Position numbers and translations under genes: made by a program
NCBI GenBank assembly: GCA_018401055.1
Contig: JAGYLB010000097.1
Span: forward strand, 1 to 64,000
Direction: 5' to 3'
DNA from: Roseicyclus sp.
Lineage (GTDB): Bacteria > Pseudomonadota > Alphaproteobacteria > Rhodobacterales > Rhodobacteraceae
Length of the DNA stretch: 64,000 nt
The notes under the pieces: generated by a model
Databases searched by the model: none
Told to the model about the DNA's origin: nothing
Seen by the model: only the letters and a program-made list of their open reading frames with translations
Shown: positions 9,169 to 18,038 of the stretch, piece by piece
How positions within the stretch are numbered: the stretch's first letter is position 1
Layout of the letters: every line of letters starts with the position of its first letter

Positions 9169-9505
9169 TCAGCGGGTGATGACGCAACGCCGCTGCAGCG
9201 TGCTGGGGATGACGTGGCTATCGTCGTCAAGGTCGAATTCCACGACCAACTCGCCGCGTGGGCAGGCATCGGAGACGATACGACCAATCGCCGCCGCCGC
9301 CTGCGGGCGTGCCGGGACCGGGACCGGGGCCGGGGTTGGGGGCGAACCCGTCGGGACCACCCCAGTTGCCCGGGCCGGGTCCATCGGGGCCATTGCCGCC
9401 CGGGGCGAAGCTGTCCGCGCCGCTGTTTGCCAGGGCGGGCAGTGCGGCGAAGCTGACGAGGGCGGCAATGGTCGCGCAGCGCGAGAGGGAAATGAGATTG
9501 GTCAT
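9169..9505 (-). CDS. Small secreted Gly/Pro-rich protein (frameshift near 9305)
   Basis: About 111 aa when restored. Signal peptide MTNLISLSRCATIAALVSF then AALPALA, followed by a low-complexity Gly-Pro-Asn stretch (PNPGPGPGPGTP). After a GGCGGCGGCGG tract the likely continuation is in another frame: IGRIVSDACPRGELVVEFDLDDDSHVIPSTLQRRCVITR, which has an acidic run and two cysteines. Without the shift the frame ends in an arginine-rich tail that looks like out-of-frame text. I do not recognise the family. Confidence 0.5.
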
Positions 9506-9693
9506 GGGATCAGGTCCTTTTGTGTCTTGAATTGAATGGCCTCGTGAAAGTGCAGCGATACTTCGGGTCGCTGAGAAAAGGGTACAGGCGCGCGCGTTGC
9601 TACGACAGTCGGGGAATCCCGACCCACTTTCGACCCACTTGGCCGCAGAAGGGGAGCGACGCGCGCCAACGCAGACGCCGGGCCGCACTGCGC

Positions 9694-9811
9694 TGCCGAA
9701 GAGCCGGAATTTCTAGGTCAGCATTATCTTGCCTGCATCGGGATGCGAGATGATGGCGAAGGTCCGACGCCGCGCGATATAGCGGCGGGCGGGGCAGGGG
9801 CAATCGGGGTC
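9694..9811 (-). pseudogene. Fragment of a second prfC copy, 5' end and upstream region
   Basis: On the minus strand this segment encodes the start of RF3 around FAIISHPDAGK and matches prfC positions 8720-8806 base by base with about 10% changes. It then jumps to a match with the region upstream of prfC (8859-8890). The missing piece lies between two copies of GCGCGAT in the intact locus, as expected for a deletion between short repeats. It includes non-coding flank, so the relic is a copy of the locus and not only of the gene. Confidence 0.75.
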
Positions 9812-9984
9812 GGGGTGGCGGACGCGGCAGGACAGCAAGAGCTGCGCGCAGGCGGGCGCGGTCGCTTTGCCCCGCCTGGCATGCGTCAGGGTGACTCAGG
9901 CATCTGCGCAGGCTCCGTATCTTCATTGTGGCACAAGGATTTCGTGCTAAGGGCAAAAACTTGCAGATTTTTCAGGAGCCTGAC

Positions 9985-11241
9985 GTGCCACTCATCATAA
10001 CGGAACTCGCCATTCAATCGGATGGCACTTGGGCTATCGAGCTTTACAATCAGGGGCCGGGAACCGAGAACCTGTCCGACTACGAGATTTTCGCCTACAT
10101 CGGCATTACCGGATTCAGCACGCCACTGCCGAGCGCCAGCGTGGCGCCTGGGGAGTTCGTTTCTCTTGGTCACAGCACAATCACGGGTGCCGATTTTTTC
10201 CCGAGCGACACCGTCTTTGGCCTTACGCCCATGCAGACCGTGCAACTCCACAGTTCGATGAACCTGATTGATACCATTGGTCAGTTCAATGGGTCTGACT
10301 TGGGTGTCGATGTGGTTTACGAGGGGCCGATCACGCGGACGCCCAACACCGACAGCTTCACGAATAACCTGAGCGATTTCACGCAGACTCCTGGGTTCAG
10401 CAACAACACGCTGGGTGCCCCCTGTTTTGCAACCGGAACCCTGATCGCCACCCTTGCCGGTGAGGTCCCGGTCGAGGCGCTGCGGATCGGCGATCTGGTC
10501 AGCACCGCCGATGGCCGCGCGGTGCCGGTCCTGTGGATCGGCAGCCGCGTGCTCAGGGCAGGGATCGGTCGGCAGGACGACCTGTCCGCGCTGGTCGGGA
10601 TCGACGCAGGCGCGCTCGGCCAAGGCTTGCCGCACAGCGATCTGACGGTGACGGGCGATCACGGGATGATCCTTGACGGTGTCGTGGTCAATGCCGCGGC
10701 CCTTGTAGATCACCGCACCATCCGCTGGGTTCCGGAGGCTCAGGCCGCAGGCGTCACGGTCTACCACATCGAGACCGAGGCGCATGAGGTGATCGTGGCC
10801 AATGGCGCGGCGTCCGAGACGTTCATCGACTACACGGGGCGGCGGGCCTTTGACAATTTCGTGGAATATCTCGCGCTTTACGGGGCCGAGCGCATCTACC
10901 CCGAGATGGACCGCCCGCGGATCACGAGCGCGCGCATGCTGCCTGAGGCGCTGCGCGCCCGGCTGGGCGACGACGTTTCCGGGCGCCCTGCGACAGGCTG
11001 GCTAGCCCCGTCTGACCCCGTTCCCCTGCTGGCATGCGTCAGGCGTGCGGCGGCCCCCGCCGCATCGCCCAGCACCGTCTCGTCCACCTCCAGCCGCGTC
11101 GCCTCGCGCTGGCCTGCGGTGATGGCGTCCAGCGTCAGCCCCTCGGGCAGGCGGGCGCGGATCTCGGCGGTGACGAGCAGGCTTTCGACCGCGATGCCTT
11201 CTGCGAATATGATCTCGTGGCTGTCGAACAGTATCTGGTAG
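9985..11241 (+). CDS. Hint domain protein with N-terminal lamin-tail-like domain
   Basis: Residues 1-130 form a beta-rich domain similar to lamin-tail (LTD) modules (LIITELAIQSDGTWAIELYN, then PGEFVSLG). Next is a Hint_2 module starting PCFATGTLIATLAGEVPVEA, with the usual LRIGDLVSTADG, TGDHGMIL and a conserved end (GRRAFDNFVEYLALYG). Hint folds self-process in hedgehog and intein proteins; in Rhodobacterales their role is unknown. Start is the GTG at 9985, which has AGGAG 7 nt upstream; a GTG at 9928 lacks one. The reading frame runs to 11241, but beyond about 11020 it is antisense to the conserved part of the next gene, so the true end is probably near 11000-11040. Confidence 0.75.
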   Translation: MPLIITELAIQSDGTWAIELYNQGPGTENLSDYEIFAYIGITGFSTPLPSASVAPGEFVSLGHSTITGADFFPSDTVFGLTPMQTVQLHSSMNLIDTIGQFNGSDLGVDVVYEGPITRTPNTDSFTNNLSDFTQTPGFSNNTLGAPCFATGTLIATLAGEVPVEALRIGDLVSTADGRAVPVLWIGSRVLRAGIGRQDDLSALVGIDAGALGQGLPHSDLTVTGDHGMILDGVVVNAAALVDHRTIRWVPEAQAAGVTVYHIETEAHEVIVANGAASETFIDYTGRRAFDNFVEYLALYGAERIYPEMDRPRITSARMLPEALRARLGDDVSGRPATGWLAPSDPVPLLACVRRAAAPAASPSTVSSTSSRVASRWPAVMASSVSPSGRRARISAVTSRLSTAMPSANMISWLSNSIW

Positions 11242-12014
11242 CTGTCGACATGGCCGCCTTCCTCGCGCGTCACGGTCGTGCCGTTGACCAGCAAATCGGC
11301 GCGCACCAGCACCTCGGCCCGACCCGTGCCCAGCCGGTCGCGGCGCTGCCAGATGAACAGTCGGTGTTGCGGCGAAAGCCGCACATCGCGCGCGGCGTTC
11401 AGAGTGCCCTGCGCGATGCGGATCGGGGCACTAGCGCCCGTGGCGCGGCGGGTCTGCGGGTCGATCCAGCGGATCGGGCGGGGGCCATGGTCGCGCGTCA
11501 GGACCAGATCGCCCACGCGCAGATCCTCGACCTTGCGCTGTTCCCCCCCCGCAAGCGTCAAGTGCGTTCCGGCGAAGAAACTGACCGAGGCGATATCGGC
11601 GAAACGCTCGGGCGCGCTGGTCCGTGATGACCCGATCAGGTCGTATTCGGTGCCCGGCTGCAAGGGCGACAGCGGCAAGAGGTGCAGCACCGTGCCCTCC
11701 GTCTCGCTTTGGCGTTTGAGGACCAGAACCTCGATCATGTCGCCCTTTGCGCCCATGAAGCGATGGCAATCCGCGATGGTCAGCAGCTCGCCCGGTTGTC
11801 CGACCTCGGACCCGTCGGCCACGGCCTGACCGCCGCCCGGACGGTCGCAGATCGCCAGCCGTGCGGGCACAGCCTCGCGGTGAAGGCGGTAGGTGTCGCC
11901 CGGCAGAGCCGCATCGCCAAGGCCGATAGGGTCGCCCTCGTTCGCGCCGGTCAGGGCGCGGATGGCATCGGCGGGATAGGTCGAAAAGCGGCACAGCGGC
12001 GCAAGGTCGGACAT
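10896..12014 (-). CDS. Hint domain protein, convergent with its neighbour
   Basis: 372 aa frame. The N-terminal 160 residues are unassigned. Then a Hint_2 module: SFFAGTHLTLAGGEQRKVED, LRVGDLVLTRDHGPRPIRWID, LSPQHRLFIW, and SYQILFDSHEIIFAEGI. The first position, usually Cys in C-F-x-x-G-T, is Ser here. The last about 45 residues (beyond ERARL-type helix at 11040) overlap the previous gene on the other strand and look like shadow sequence. The real stop may have been lost by an indel near 11040. Start MSDLAPLCRFSTYP at 12014. Confidence 0.75.
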   Translation of the reverse strand: MSDLAPLCRFSTYPADAIRALTGANEGDPIGLGDAALPGDTYRLHREAVPARLAICDRPGGGQAVADGSEVGQPGELLTIADCHRFMGAKGDMIEVLVLKRQSETEGTVLHLLPLSPLQPGTEYDLIGSSRTSAPERFADIASVSFFAGTHLTLAGGEQRKVEDLRVGDLVLTRDHGPRPIRWIDPQTRRATGASAPIRIAQGTLNAARDVRLSPQHRLFIWQRRDRLGTGRAEVLVRADLLVNGTTVTREEGGHVDSYQILFDSHEIIFAEGIAVESLLVTAEIRARLPEGLTLDAITAGQREATRLEVDETVLGDAAGAAARLTHASRGTGSDGASQPVAGRPETSSPSRARSASGSMRALVIRGRSISG

Positions 12015-12139
12015 GAACTCAGGCTTTGGATGCAGGGTGATGAATTTGGGTAGGGCCAGCGGTCGGCCGGGTCAAGGCTGGCGGGGCGCTGGCAGGGCTG
12101 GTAGAGGGGGCGAAACGTCAAGACAGGGGAGATTTGGGC

Positions 12140-12919
12140 ATGGATCTGAGAATTTCGGGTAAACGCGCGCTGGTCTGCGCGTCGTCCAAGGGTTTGGGCC
12201 GCGGTTGCGCCGAAGCGCTGGCCGAAGCGGGTGTCGATCTGGTGCTGAATGCCCGGGGCGCCGAGGCGCTGGAGGCAACCGCACAGGCTATCCGTGAGAA
12301 ATACGGCGTGAGCGTGACGGCCATCGCGGCCGACATCACCGATGAGGCAGGCCGCGCGAAGGTGCTGGAGGCCGCAGGCGCGGTCGATATCCTCATCACC
12401 AATGCGGGCGGTCCGCCCCCGGGCCTGTGGTCGGACTGGACGCGGGACGATTTCATCAAGGCGCTCGATGCCAACATGTTGACGCCCATAGCGCTGATGA
12501 CCGCACTGGTACCGGGCATGATCGACCGCGGTTGGGGCCGGGTGGTCAACATCACCTCGCAATCGGTCAAGGCGCCGATCCCCGCACTGGGCCTGTCGAA
12601 CGCGGCGCGCACCGGGTTGACCGGCTATGTGGCGGGTACGGCGCGGCAGGTCGCGGCCAAGGGGGTGTGCATCAACAACCTGTTGCCGGGCTCGCATGCC
12701 ACGGACCGGGCCACCGCGCTGGAGAAGGGCGTGGCCAAGGCGCAGTCCGTGTCGATGGAGGAGGCGCAGAAGATCCGCATGGCCGCGATCCCCTCGGGGC
12801 GTTACGGCACGATCGAGGAATTCGGCGCCACCTGCGCTTTCCTGTGTTCGCAACATGCGGGGTTCATCGTGGGGCAGAACATCTTGCTTGATGGTGGCCA
12901 GACCAGCGCGACGATCTGA
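12140..12919 (+). CDS. SDR-family oxidoreductase lacking the usual Tyr/Lys
   Basis: 259 aa Rossmann protein of the short-chain dehydrogenase family. Cofactor loop ASSKGLGRG (residues 14-22, a G-x3-G-x-G variant), NAGG at about 87, and C-terminal FIVGQNILLDGGQ. At the catalytic site the sequence is NITSQSVKAPIPALGLSNAARTG: the Tyr and Lys of Y-x3-K are replaced by Ser and Arg. This matches the FabG-like subgroup known for missing active-site residues, so the reaction cannot be inferred. Start is the ATG at 12140 with AGGGGAG upstream. A hairpin follows the stop. Confidence 0.85.
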   Translation: MDLRISGKRALVCASSKGLGRGCAEALAEAGVDLVLNARGAEALEATAQAIREKYGVSVTAIAADITDEAGRAKVLEAAGAVDILITNAGGPPPGLWSDWTRDDFIKALDANMLTPIALMTALVPGMIDRGWGRVVNITSQSVKAPIPALGLSNAARTGLTGYVAGTARQVAAKGVCINNLLPGSHATDRATALEKGVAKAQSVSMEEAQKIRMAAIPSGRYGTIEEFGATCAFLCSQHAGFIVGQNILLDGGQTSATI

Positions 12920-12928
12920 CCGGTGCGG

Positions 12929-12960
12929 CAGGCCTGCCTTGCCCCGCCGGGGCAGGCCTG
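12929..12960 (+). terminator. Hairpin after the SDR gene
   Basis: CAGGCCTGCC and GGCAGGCCTG can pair over 10 bp around a GC-rich 12-nt loop, 9 nt after the stop codon. No U-run. Confidence 0.55.
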
Positions 12961-13003
12961 ATAGCGAGTGTTTCCGATTGATTTGATCAGGTAATCGTGC
13001 CGG

Positions 13004-14086
13004 ATGCCCACCCCCCCGCGCCTCGAGGTCGACCATGTCACCTGCCGCTTCGACGGGCGCGCGGTGGTGCAAGATGTCAGCTTTGCCGTGCGCGCGGGTG
13101 AGATTCTGTGCCTTCTGGGCCCCTCGGGTTGCGGCAAGTCGACCACCTTGCGGGTGATCGCGGGGGTGGAGCGGCAAACCTCGGGCGGCCTGCGCGCCGA
13201 TGGCGCGACCCTGTCGGACGCAAGCATCCACCTGCCGCCAGAGGCGCGCGGCGTCGGCCTTATCTTTCAGGATTTCGCCCTTTTTCCTCACCTGACAGTC
13301 GGGCAGAACGTCGCATTCGGCCTGCGCGGGCCGCGTGTGGAAACCAAGGCGCGGGTTGCCGAATTGCTGGAACGGGTCGATCTGGCGGGCTATGCCGACA
13401 AATCGCCACACATGCTGTCGGGCGGTGAACAGCAGCGTGTGGCGCTGGCCCGGGCGCTCGCGCCGCGGCCGCGGATCATGCTGATGGACGAGCCGTTCTC
13501 AGGCCTCGACAACCGCCTGCGCGACGGTATTCGCGACGAGACGCTGCAGCTGCTCAAGGACGAGGGGACTGCAGTGGTGCTCGTCACCCACGAGCCTGAA
13601 GAGGCGATGCGCATGGCCGACCAGATCGCGCTGATGCGCGACGGTCAGATCGTGCAGAAAGGCGCGCCCTACAACATCTACAATGCGCCCTGTGACAAGG
13701 CGGCCGCGGCCTTTTTCAGCGATATCAACGTGATCTTGGGCACGGTTCAGGGCGCGTTGGTTGACACGGCGTTTGGGCAGTTCCTTGCCCCCGGCCATGC
13801 CGATGGCACCGAGGTGGAAATCGTGTTCCGCCCGCAGCACGTCAAGATCGACTTTGACCGGGGCGGGCGCGGCCCCAACCCGACCCCGCAAGATGGCACG
13901 CCCGCGCGCGGCGTGGTCGAACGGGCGCGCTTCATGGGCCACGAAAGCCTTGTGGAATTCCGCATGGATTTCGACGGCGGCATCCTCAAGGCGACGGTTC
14001 CGGCGGTGTTTCTGCCAAAGCCCGGCACGCCGCTGTGGCTGACCGTGCGGCGCGACCGTTGTTTTGTCTTTGCGAAAAAGCGCTGA
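13004..14086 (+). CDS. ABC transporter ATP-binding protein (FbpC/PotA-like, iron(III)-type)
   Basis: 360 aa. Walker [11 protein letters not shown]-loop FQDFALFPHLTVGQ, signature LSGGEQQRVALARAL, Walker B IMLMDEPFSGLD, H-loop LVTHEPEEA, followed by a C-terminal TOBE-type domain (FRPQHVKIDF, MGHESLVEF). This layout is typical of energy subunits of ferric-iron, sulfate or polyamine importers. No permease or binding protein lies next to it, so the substrate cannot be read from context. It runs towards tatA, about 125 bp away. Confidence 0.88.
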   Translation: MPTPPRLEVDHVTCRFDGRAVVQDVSFAVRAGEILCLLGPSGCGKSTTLRVIAGVERQTSGGLRADGATLSDASIHLPPEARGVGLIFQDFALFPHLTVGQNVAFGLRGPRVETKARVAELLERVDLAGYADKSPHMLSGGEQQRVALARALAPRPRIMLMDEPFSGLDNRLRDGIRDETLQLLKDEGTAVVLVTHEPEEAMRMADQIALMRDGQIVQKGAPYNIYNAPCDKAAAAFFSDINVILGTVQGALVDTAFGQFLAPGHADGTEVEIVFRPQHVKIDFDRGGRGPNPTPQDGTPARGVVERARFMGHESLVEFRMDFDGGILKATVPAVFLPKPGTPLWLTVRRDRCFVFAKKR

Positions 14087-14210
14087 TCGCGGCGCGGCCT
14101 TTCGCGTTTTGGGGCTTTGAACTGGCGCGCGGAACGCCTACCTATATGCCCTGACGTCCAGCAGCAAACCGCGCATCCCATGGGATCGGCGCGGGGTTAG
14201 GGAGAGAGCC

Positions 14211-14441
14211 ATGCTCAACAATATCGGACCGGCGGGCCTTTTGCTTATCGCAGTTGTGGTCCTTGTCCTGTTCGGCCGCGGCAAGATCGCGGGCCTGATG
14301 GGCGAGGTCGGCAAGGGCATCACCGCCTTCAAGCGCGGCGTGAAGGATTCGACTCAAGAGATCGAGAACGCATCGAACACCGCAGAAGACACGCCTGCCG
14401 CGCGCGACGTGACGCCGCGGGCCGAACGCGACAACGCCTGA
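14211..14441 (+). CDS. tatA: Sec-independent protein translocase TatA
   Basis: 76 aa. One N-terminal membrane helix ([17 protein letters not shown]), the conserved FGRGKI, then the amphipathic helix ([18 protein letters not shown]) and an acidic disordered tail. TatA multimers form the pore for folded twin-arginine substrates. First gene of tatABC; RBS GGGAGAG precedes the ATG. Family-typical length. Confidence 0.95.
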   Translation: MLNNIGPAGLLLIAVVVLVLFGRGKIAGLMGEVGKGITAFKRGVKDSTQEIENASNTAEDTPAARDVTPRAERDNA

Positions 14442-14499
14442 TCGCGACCCGGCCTCCGCGTGCAGCCGGGGGCGGTTTGCCTAGCGCATAGGGACGCTC

Positions 14500-15027
14500 A
14501 TGCCTGATATCGGCTGGATGGAGCTGCTGGTGATCGGCATCGTGGCGCTGATCGTCGTGGGGCCCAAGGAACTTCCGATGATGTTTCGGAAGGTCGGACA
14601 GTTCACGGGCCGGGTCCGGGCCATGGCCAAGGATTTCCAGCGCGCCATGGACGAGGCCGCCGACGAGACCGGCATGACCGAGCTTAACCGCGACCTGCGC
14701 AAGGCGACCAATTTCGCCGCCAACCCGAAGAAGGCCGGGATGAGCGCGCTGAAGGATACCTTTGGCGACGATTTCGATCTGGACCCCGAGAAATTCCCGG
14801 AAGGCAGCCACAGTCGCAAGATGGCCGAGGAAAAGGCCGCCGCTACCAAGCAGATGCGCGACGAGGTCGAGGCGCGGCGCAAGGCCAAGATCGACCAGAC
14901 CATCGCGGACAAACAGGCCGCCGCCAGCGCCGCGGCGCAAGCCCCGCTTGAGGCACCTTCGGCCGAGGTGACGGCAGAGCCCGCGCCGGTGATCGAAGCG
15001 GCGCGCAGCGGGTCCACCTCATCATGA
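14500..15027 (+). CDS. tatB: Sec-independent protein translocase TatB
   Basis: 175 aa. Short N-terminal anchor MPDIGWMELLVIGIVALIVV, then GPKELP (typical of TatB) and a long amphipathic, charged helix region ending in an Ala/Glu-rich tail. TatB binds TatC and receives twin-arginine signal peptides. Its stop overlaps the tatC start (ATGA), so they are coupled. Confidence 0.95.
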   Translation: MPDIGWMELLVIGIVALIVVGPKELPMMFRKVGQFTGRVRAMAKDFQRAMDEAADETGMTELNRDLRKATNFAANPKKAGMSALKDTFGDDFDLDPEKFPEGSHSRKMAEEKAAATKQMRDEVEARRKAKIDQTIADKQAAASAAAQAPLEAPSAEVTAEPAPVIEAARSGSTSS

Positions 15028-15893
15028 GCGCGGAAGACCAGATCGAAGACAGTTCCGCCCCCCTGATCGAGCATCTGGCAGAGCTGCGCACGCGGTTGAT
15101 CCGCGCGGTTCTGGCCTTTGTCGTCGGCATGGTCGCGATGTTCACGGTGGCCGAACCGATCCTTGAATTCATCTCGCAGCCCTTGGCCGAGGTTTTGCGC
15201 GCGCGCGGCGAGGATGCGCGGCTGATTTTCACCGCCCCGCAGGAAAAATTCTTCGTCCTGATCCGGATCTCGATCATCATGGGCTTTGCGGTCAGTTTCC
15301 CGGTCATCGCCCACCAGTTGTGGCGCTTCGTAGCTCCGGGCCTCTACAAATCCGAAAAGGGCGCGATCCTGCCCTTTCTCGTGGCCTCGCCGGTCTTGTT
15401 CCTGATGGGCGCGTCTTTTGCCCATTACGTCGTGACGCCCTTGGCGATGAATTTCTTCATCGGCTTTTCCGACGCCATCCCGGCCTTGGCCAACATGATC
15501 GCGGGCGATGGCACGTTCGAGAACCCCAACGCCGCCCCTGCCGATGGCATCCAGACCATTTTCCTTGGCTCGGTTCGTGAAAGCCTTGATCTGGCGCTGA
15601 AATTCATCTTCGCCTTCGGCTTGTGCTTCCAGTTGCCGGTGCTGCTGACCCTCATGGGCAAGGCGGGGCTGGTGACGGCGGCGGGGCTTGGCAATGTGCG
15701 CAAATGGGCGGTGGTGGGCATCTTGACGCTGGCCGCTCTGGTGACGCCGCCCGATGTTGTCACGCAGCTTATCCTTTTCGTGGTGGTCTACGGCCTGTAC
15801 GAAGTGTCGATCGTGCTGGTGCGTCTGGTGGAACGGTCAAAAATTCGTCGCCTGCGCGCCGAAGGCATCCTTGGCGAAAACGAAGAGCTTTGA
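15024..15893 (+). CDS. tatC: Sec-independent protein translocase TatC
   Basis: 289 aa, six membrane segments. N-terminal signature LIEHLAELRTRL, FTAPQEKFFVLIRIS, and late motifs VVGILTLAALVTPPDVVTQ. TatC is the twin-arginine receptor. An extended loop after the third helix (GDGTFENPNAAPADGIQ) is usual in Rhodobacterales. Unbroken, full length, closing the tatABC operon. Confidence 0.96.
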   Translation: MSAEDQIEDSSAPLIEHLAELRTRLIRAVLAFVVGMVAMFTVAEPILEFISQPLAEVLRARGEDARLIFTAPQEKFFVLIRISIIMGFAVSFPVIAHQLWRFVAPGLYKSEKGAILPFLVASPVLFLMGASFAHYVVTPLAMNFFIGFSDAIPALANMIAGDGTFENPNAAPADGIQTIFLGSVRESLDLALKFIFAFGLCFQLPVLLTLMGKAGLVTAAGLGNVRKWAVVGILTLAALVTPPDVVTQLILFVVVYGLYEVSIVLVRLVERSKIRRLRAEGILGENEEL

Positions 15894-15898
15894 TCCCT

Positions 15899-16738
15899 AT
15901 GAACGATAACGCCCTGACCCGCATCGCGGCGGCGCTGGAGCGCATGGCGCCCGCCCCCGCAGCTCCCCCCGACTGGCATGTCGCCACGGCCTACGTCTGG
16001 CACGCCGACCCAGACCGGCTTGCGCCCGTGGACCGGGTCAACCGCGTGGACCTGTCGCTGCTGCACGGGGTGGACCGGTCGCGCGACACGCTTTTGGCCA
16101 ATACCGCGCAATTCGCGCGTGGCCTGCCTGCCAACAACGCGCTGCTCTGGGGTGCGCGCGGGATGGGCAAATCCTCGCTCGTCAAGGCGGTGCATGCCGC
16201 TTGTCTGGCTGACGCGCCCGACCTCAAGCTGGTCGAGGTGCAGCGCGAGGATCTGGGCAGCATCGCGCGCCTTCTGACGCTGCTGCGCGCGGCCCCGGTG
16301 CGGGTGATCTTGTTTTGCGACGACCTGTCGTTTTCCCATGACGACCAGCATTACAAATCGCTCAAGGCGGTCTTGGATGGCGGGGTCGAGGGGCGGCCGG
16401 ACAATGTCGTGTTTTATGCGACCTCGAACCGTCGCCACCTGATGCCGCGCGACATGATCGAGAATGAACGCTCCTCGGCGATCAACCCCTCCGAGGCGGT
16501 CGAGGAAAAGGTGTCGCTGTCGGATCGCTTCGGGCTCTGGCTGGGCTTCCACCCGTGTTCGCAAGATGAATACCTGACGATGATCCGTGGCTATTGCGCG
16601 GCCCATGGCGTGCAGGTCGAGGACAGCCAGCTGGTCGCCGAGGCGATCGAGTGGCAGGCCACGCGCGGGTCGCGGTCGGGACGGGTGGCTTGGCAGTTTT
16701 TCTGCGATCTGGCGGGGCGTCAGGGCGTCACGCTCTGA
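15899..16738 (+). CDS. DUF815 family ATP-binding protein
   Basis: 279 aa AAA-type P-loop protein. Walker A GARGMGKSS (about residue 85), Walker B ILFCDDLSF, sensor-like FYATSNRRHLMPRD. The family (PF05673) is widespread in proteobacteria but has no established role. It starts 5 nt after the tatC stop, so it is probably transcribed with tatABC; this linkage is common in Rhodobacterales. Start MNDNALTRIAAALERM. Confidence 0.85.
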   Translation: MNDNALTRIAAALERMAPAPAAPPDWHVATAYVWHADPDRLAPVDRVNRVDLSLLHGVDRSRDTLLANTAQFARGLPANNALLWGARGMGKSSLVKAVHAACLADAPDLKLVEVQREDLGSIARLLTLLRAAPVRVILFCDDLSFSHDDQHYKSLKAVLDGGVEGRPDNVVFYATSNRRHLMPRDMIENERSSAINPSEAVEEKVSLSDRFGLWLGFHPCSQDEYLTMIRGYCAAHGVQVEDSQLVAEAIEWQATRGSRSGRVAWQFFCDLAGRQGVTL

Positions 16739-16747
16739 GCGCAGCGA

Positions 16748-17907
16748 TCAGTCGATCATCCGCGCGATGCGCGCCACCAGCGCGGCATCGTCATCGACCA
16801 AGACTGCTTGGGGGCCGGGTGTGGACATGTCGCGGTGTGGGCGGCGTGGCCGCACGGCGGGCGTCGCGGCCAAACGGGCCTGTGCCGCTTCCATGACCTT
16901 CAGCGCACGGCGATCCATCACCCGATGCCAGACCGACGGGATCATCGCCAGCGTGGCCATCACCGGCAAGGACCATGGCAAGGTCGGCACATCGGCCTGT
17001 GGGTCGAGCCGGTCATAGGGCCTGTCAGGGTGCATGTGATGCTCGGAATGGGCGGGCGCGTTCATCATCAGATAGGATGAAAAGCCGCGCGGCGCATTCC
17101 AGCTGTGGTGCGGGGCCACCGGTTCGACGCGGCCGTTGGGCAATTCCAGCCGCTGCAGCCCGTAATGCTGGATGTAATCCGACATCAACACCTGCCCGCC
17201 GAAAAGCAGGGCCAGCACGATTAGCGCCAGCGCGCCCCCAATGCCCGCGATGACAATGGCCAGAGCAAACGACAGGGCCGCGCCGCCGACCCAGACCAGA
17301 TAGGGATTGTGCGCGCTCCGCCCGGTCAGGCCGCGCCGTTCCAGCCTTTCGATCTCGCAGGCCAGCCCCGCCTCGAAGGACCCGCGCCAGGCGCGCGGCA
17401 GGTAGGCCCAGAAAGTCTCGCCCGGAAGGGGGGTGTTGGGGTCGTCGGGCGTGCCGACATGGCGGTGATGCACCAGCCGGTGCGCCGAGACATGGTGCCC
17501 GAAGCCGACCGAGGTATAGACAGCCGCGCCGATGCCGCGCAGAGCCGCGCTTTTGCGGTGGATCAACTCGTGCGCGTTGGGGTGGCTGACCTGCCCCATG
17601 AAGCTGGCAGTGGCGAACAAGAGCGCCAGCGTCTCGCCAAAGGACAGGCGCGGGTCGCCCAAGGCCATCAGGACCAGCGGCAAAGTGCAAGGTGGATCAC
17701 GCCCAGCCCCAGCGCCAGCCGGTCGGACCAAGGCGCGTGGTCGTGATCGTTCAGCACCGGCGGGTCAAGCAGCCGGTCCATCCCAGCCGCCACCAGCGTC
17801 AGCCAGATCAGCGCGAGAACGCCGCCGAACCCCCAGACAGTCGCGGCAAGCGCGATCATCAGGGCCGGGATCAGGGTTACGACGGCATAGCGGGCGATCA
17901 CGGGCAT
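16748..17907 (-). CDS. alkB: Alkane 1-monooxygenase AlkB-type (frameshift near 17690)
   Basis: About 386 aa when restored. Integral-membrane di-iron hydroxylase that uses rubredoxin-delivered electrons to hydroxylate terminal carbons. Histidine boxes: HELIHR, then GHHVSAHRLVHHRHVGTPDDP region, and late SEHHMHPDRPYDRL. Several hydrophobic segments surround them. The N-terminal 77 residues (MPVIARYAVVTLIPALMIAL onward) and the rest lie in different frames; one missing base in the segment GTGATCCACCTTGCACTTTG joins them. No rubredoxin gene is adjacent. Start at 17907; a longer start at 18018 would run into the ftsY promoter. Confidence 0.85.
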
Positions 17908-18038
17908 CGGGCGGGGCCTTGAAGGTTGGGCGGTGTGATGGGCAATGTGGCACGAAATCTCGGCAAAACCATGGCCTTCCTTTCGCGCGCGCCCCGTATT
18001 AGGTGAGATGCAGGTCAAAACAAGACGAAAGGCCGCGC

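Noticed and set aside
9627..9648. Tandem CGACCCACTT repeat
   Set aside because: Only two short copies; no array or function evident.
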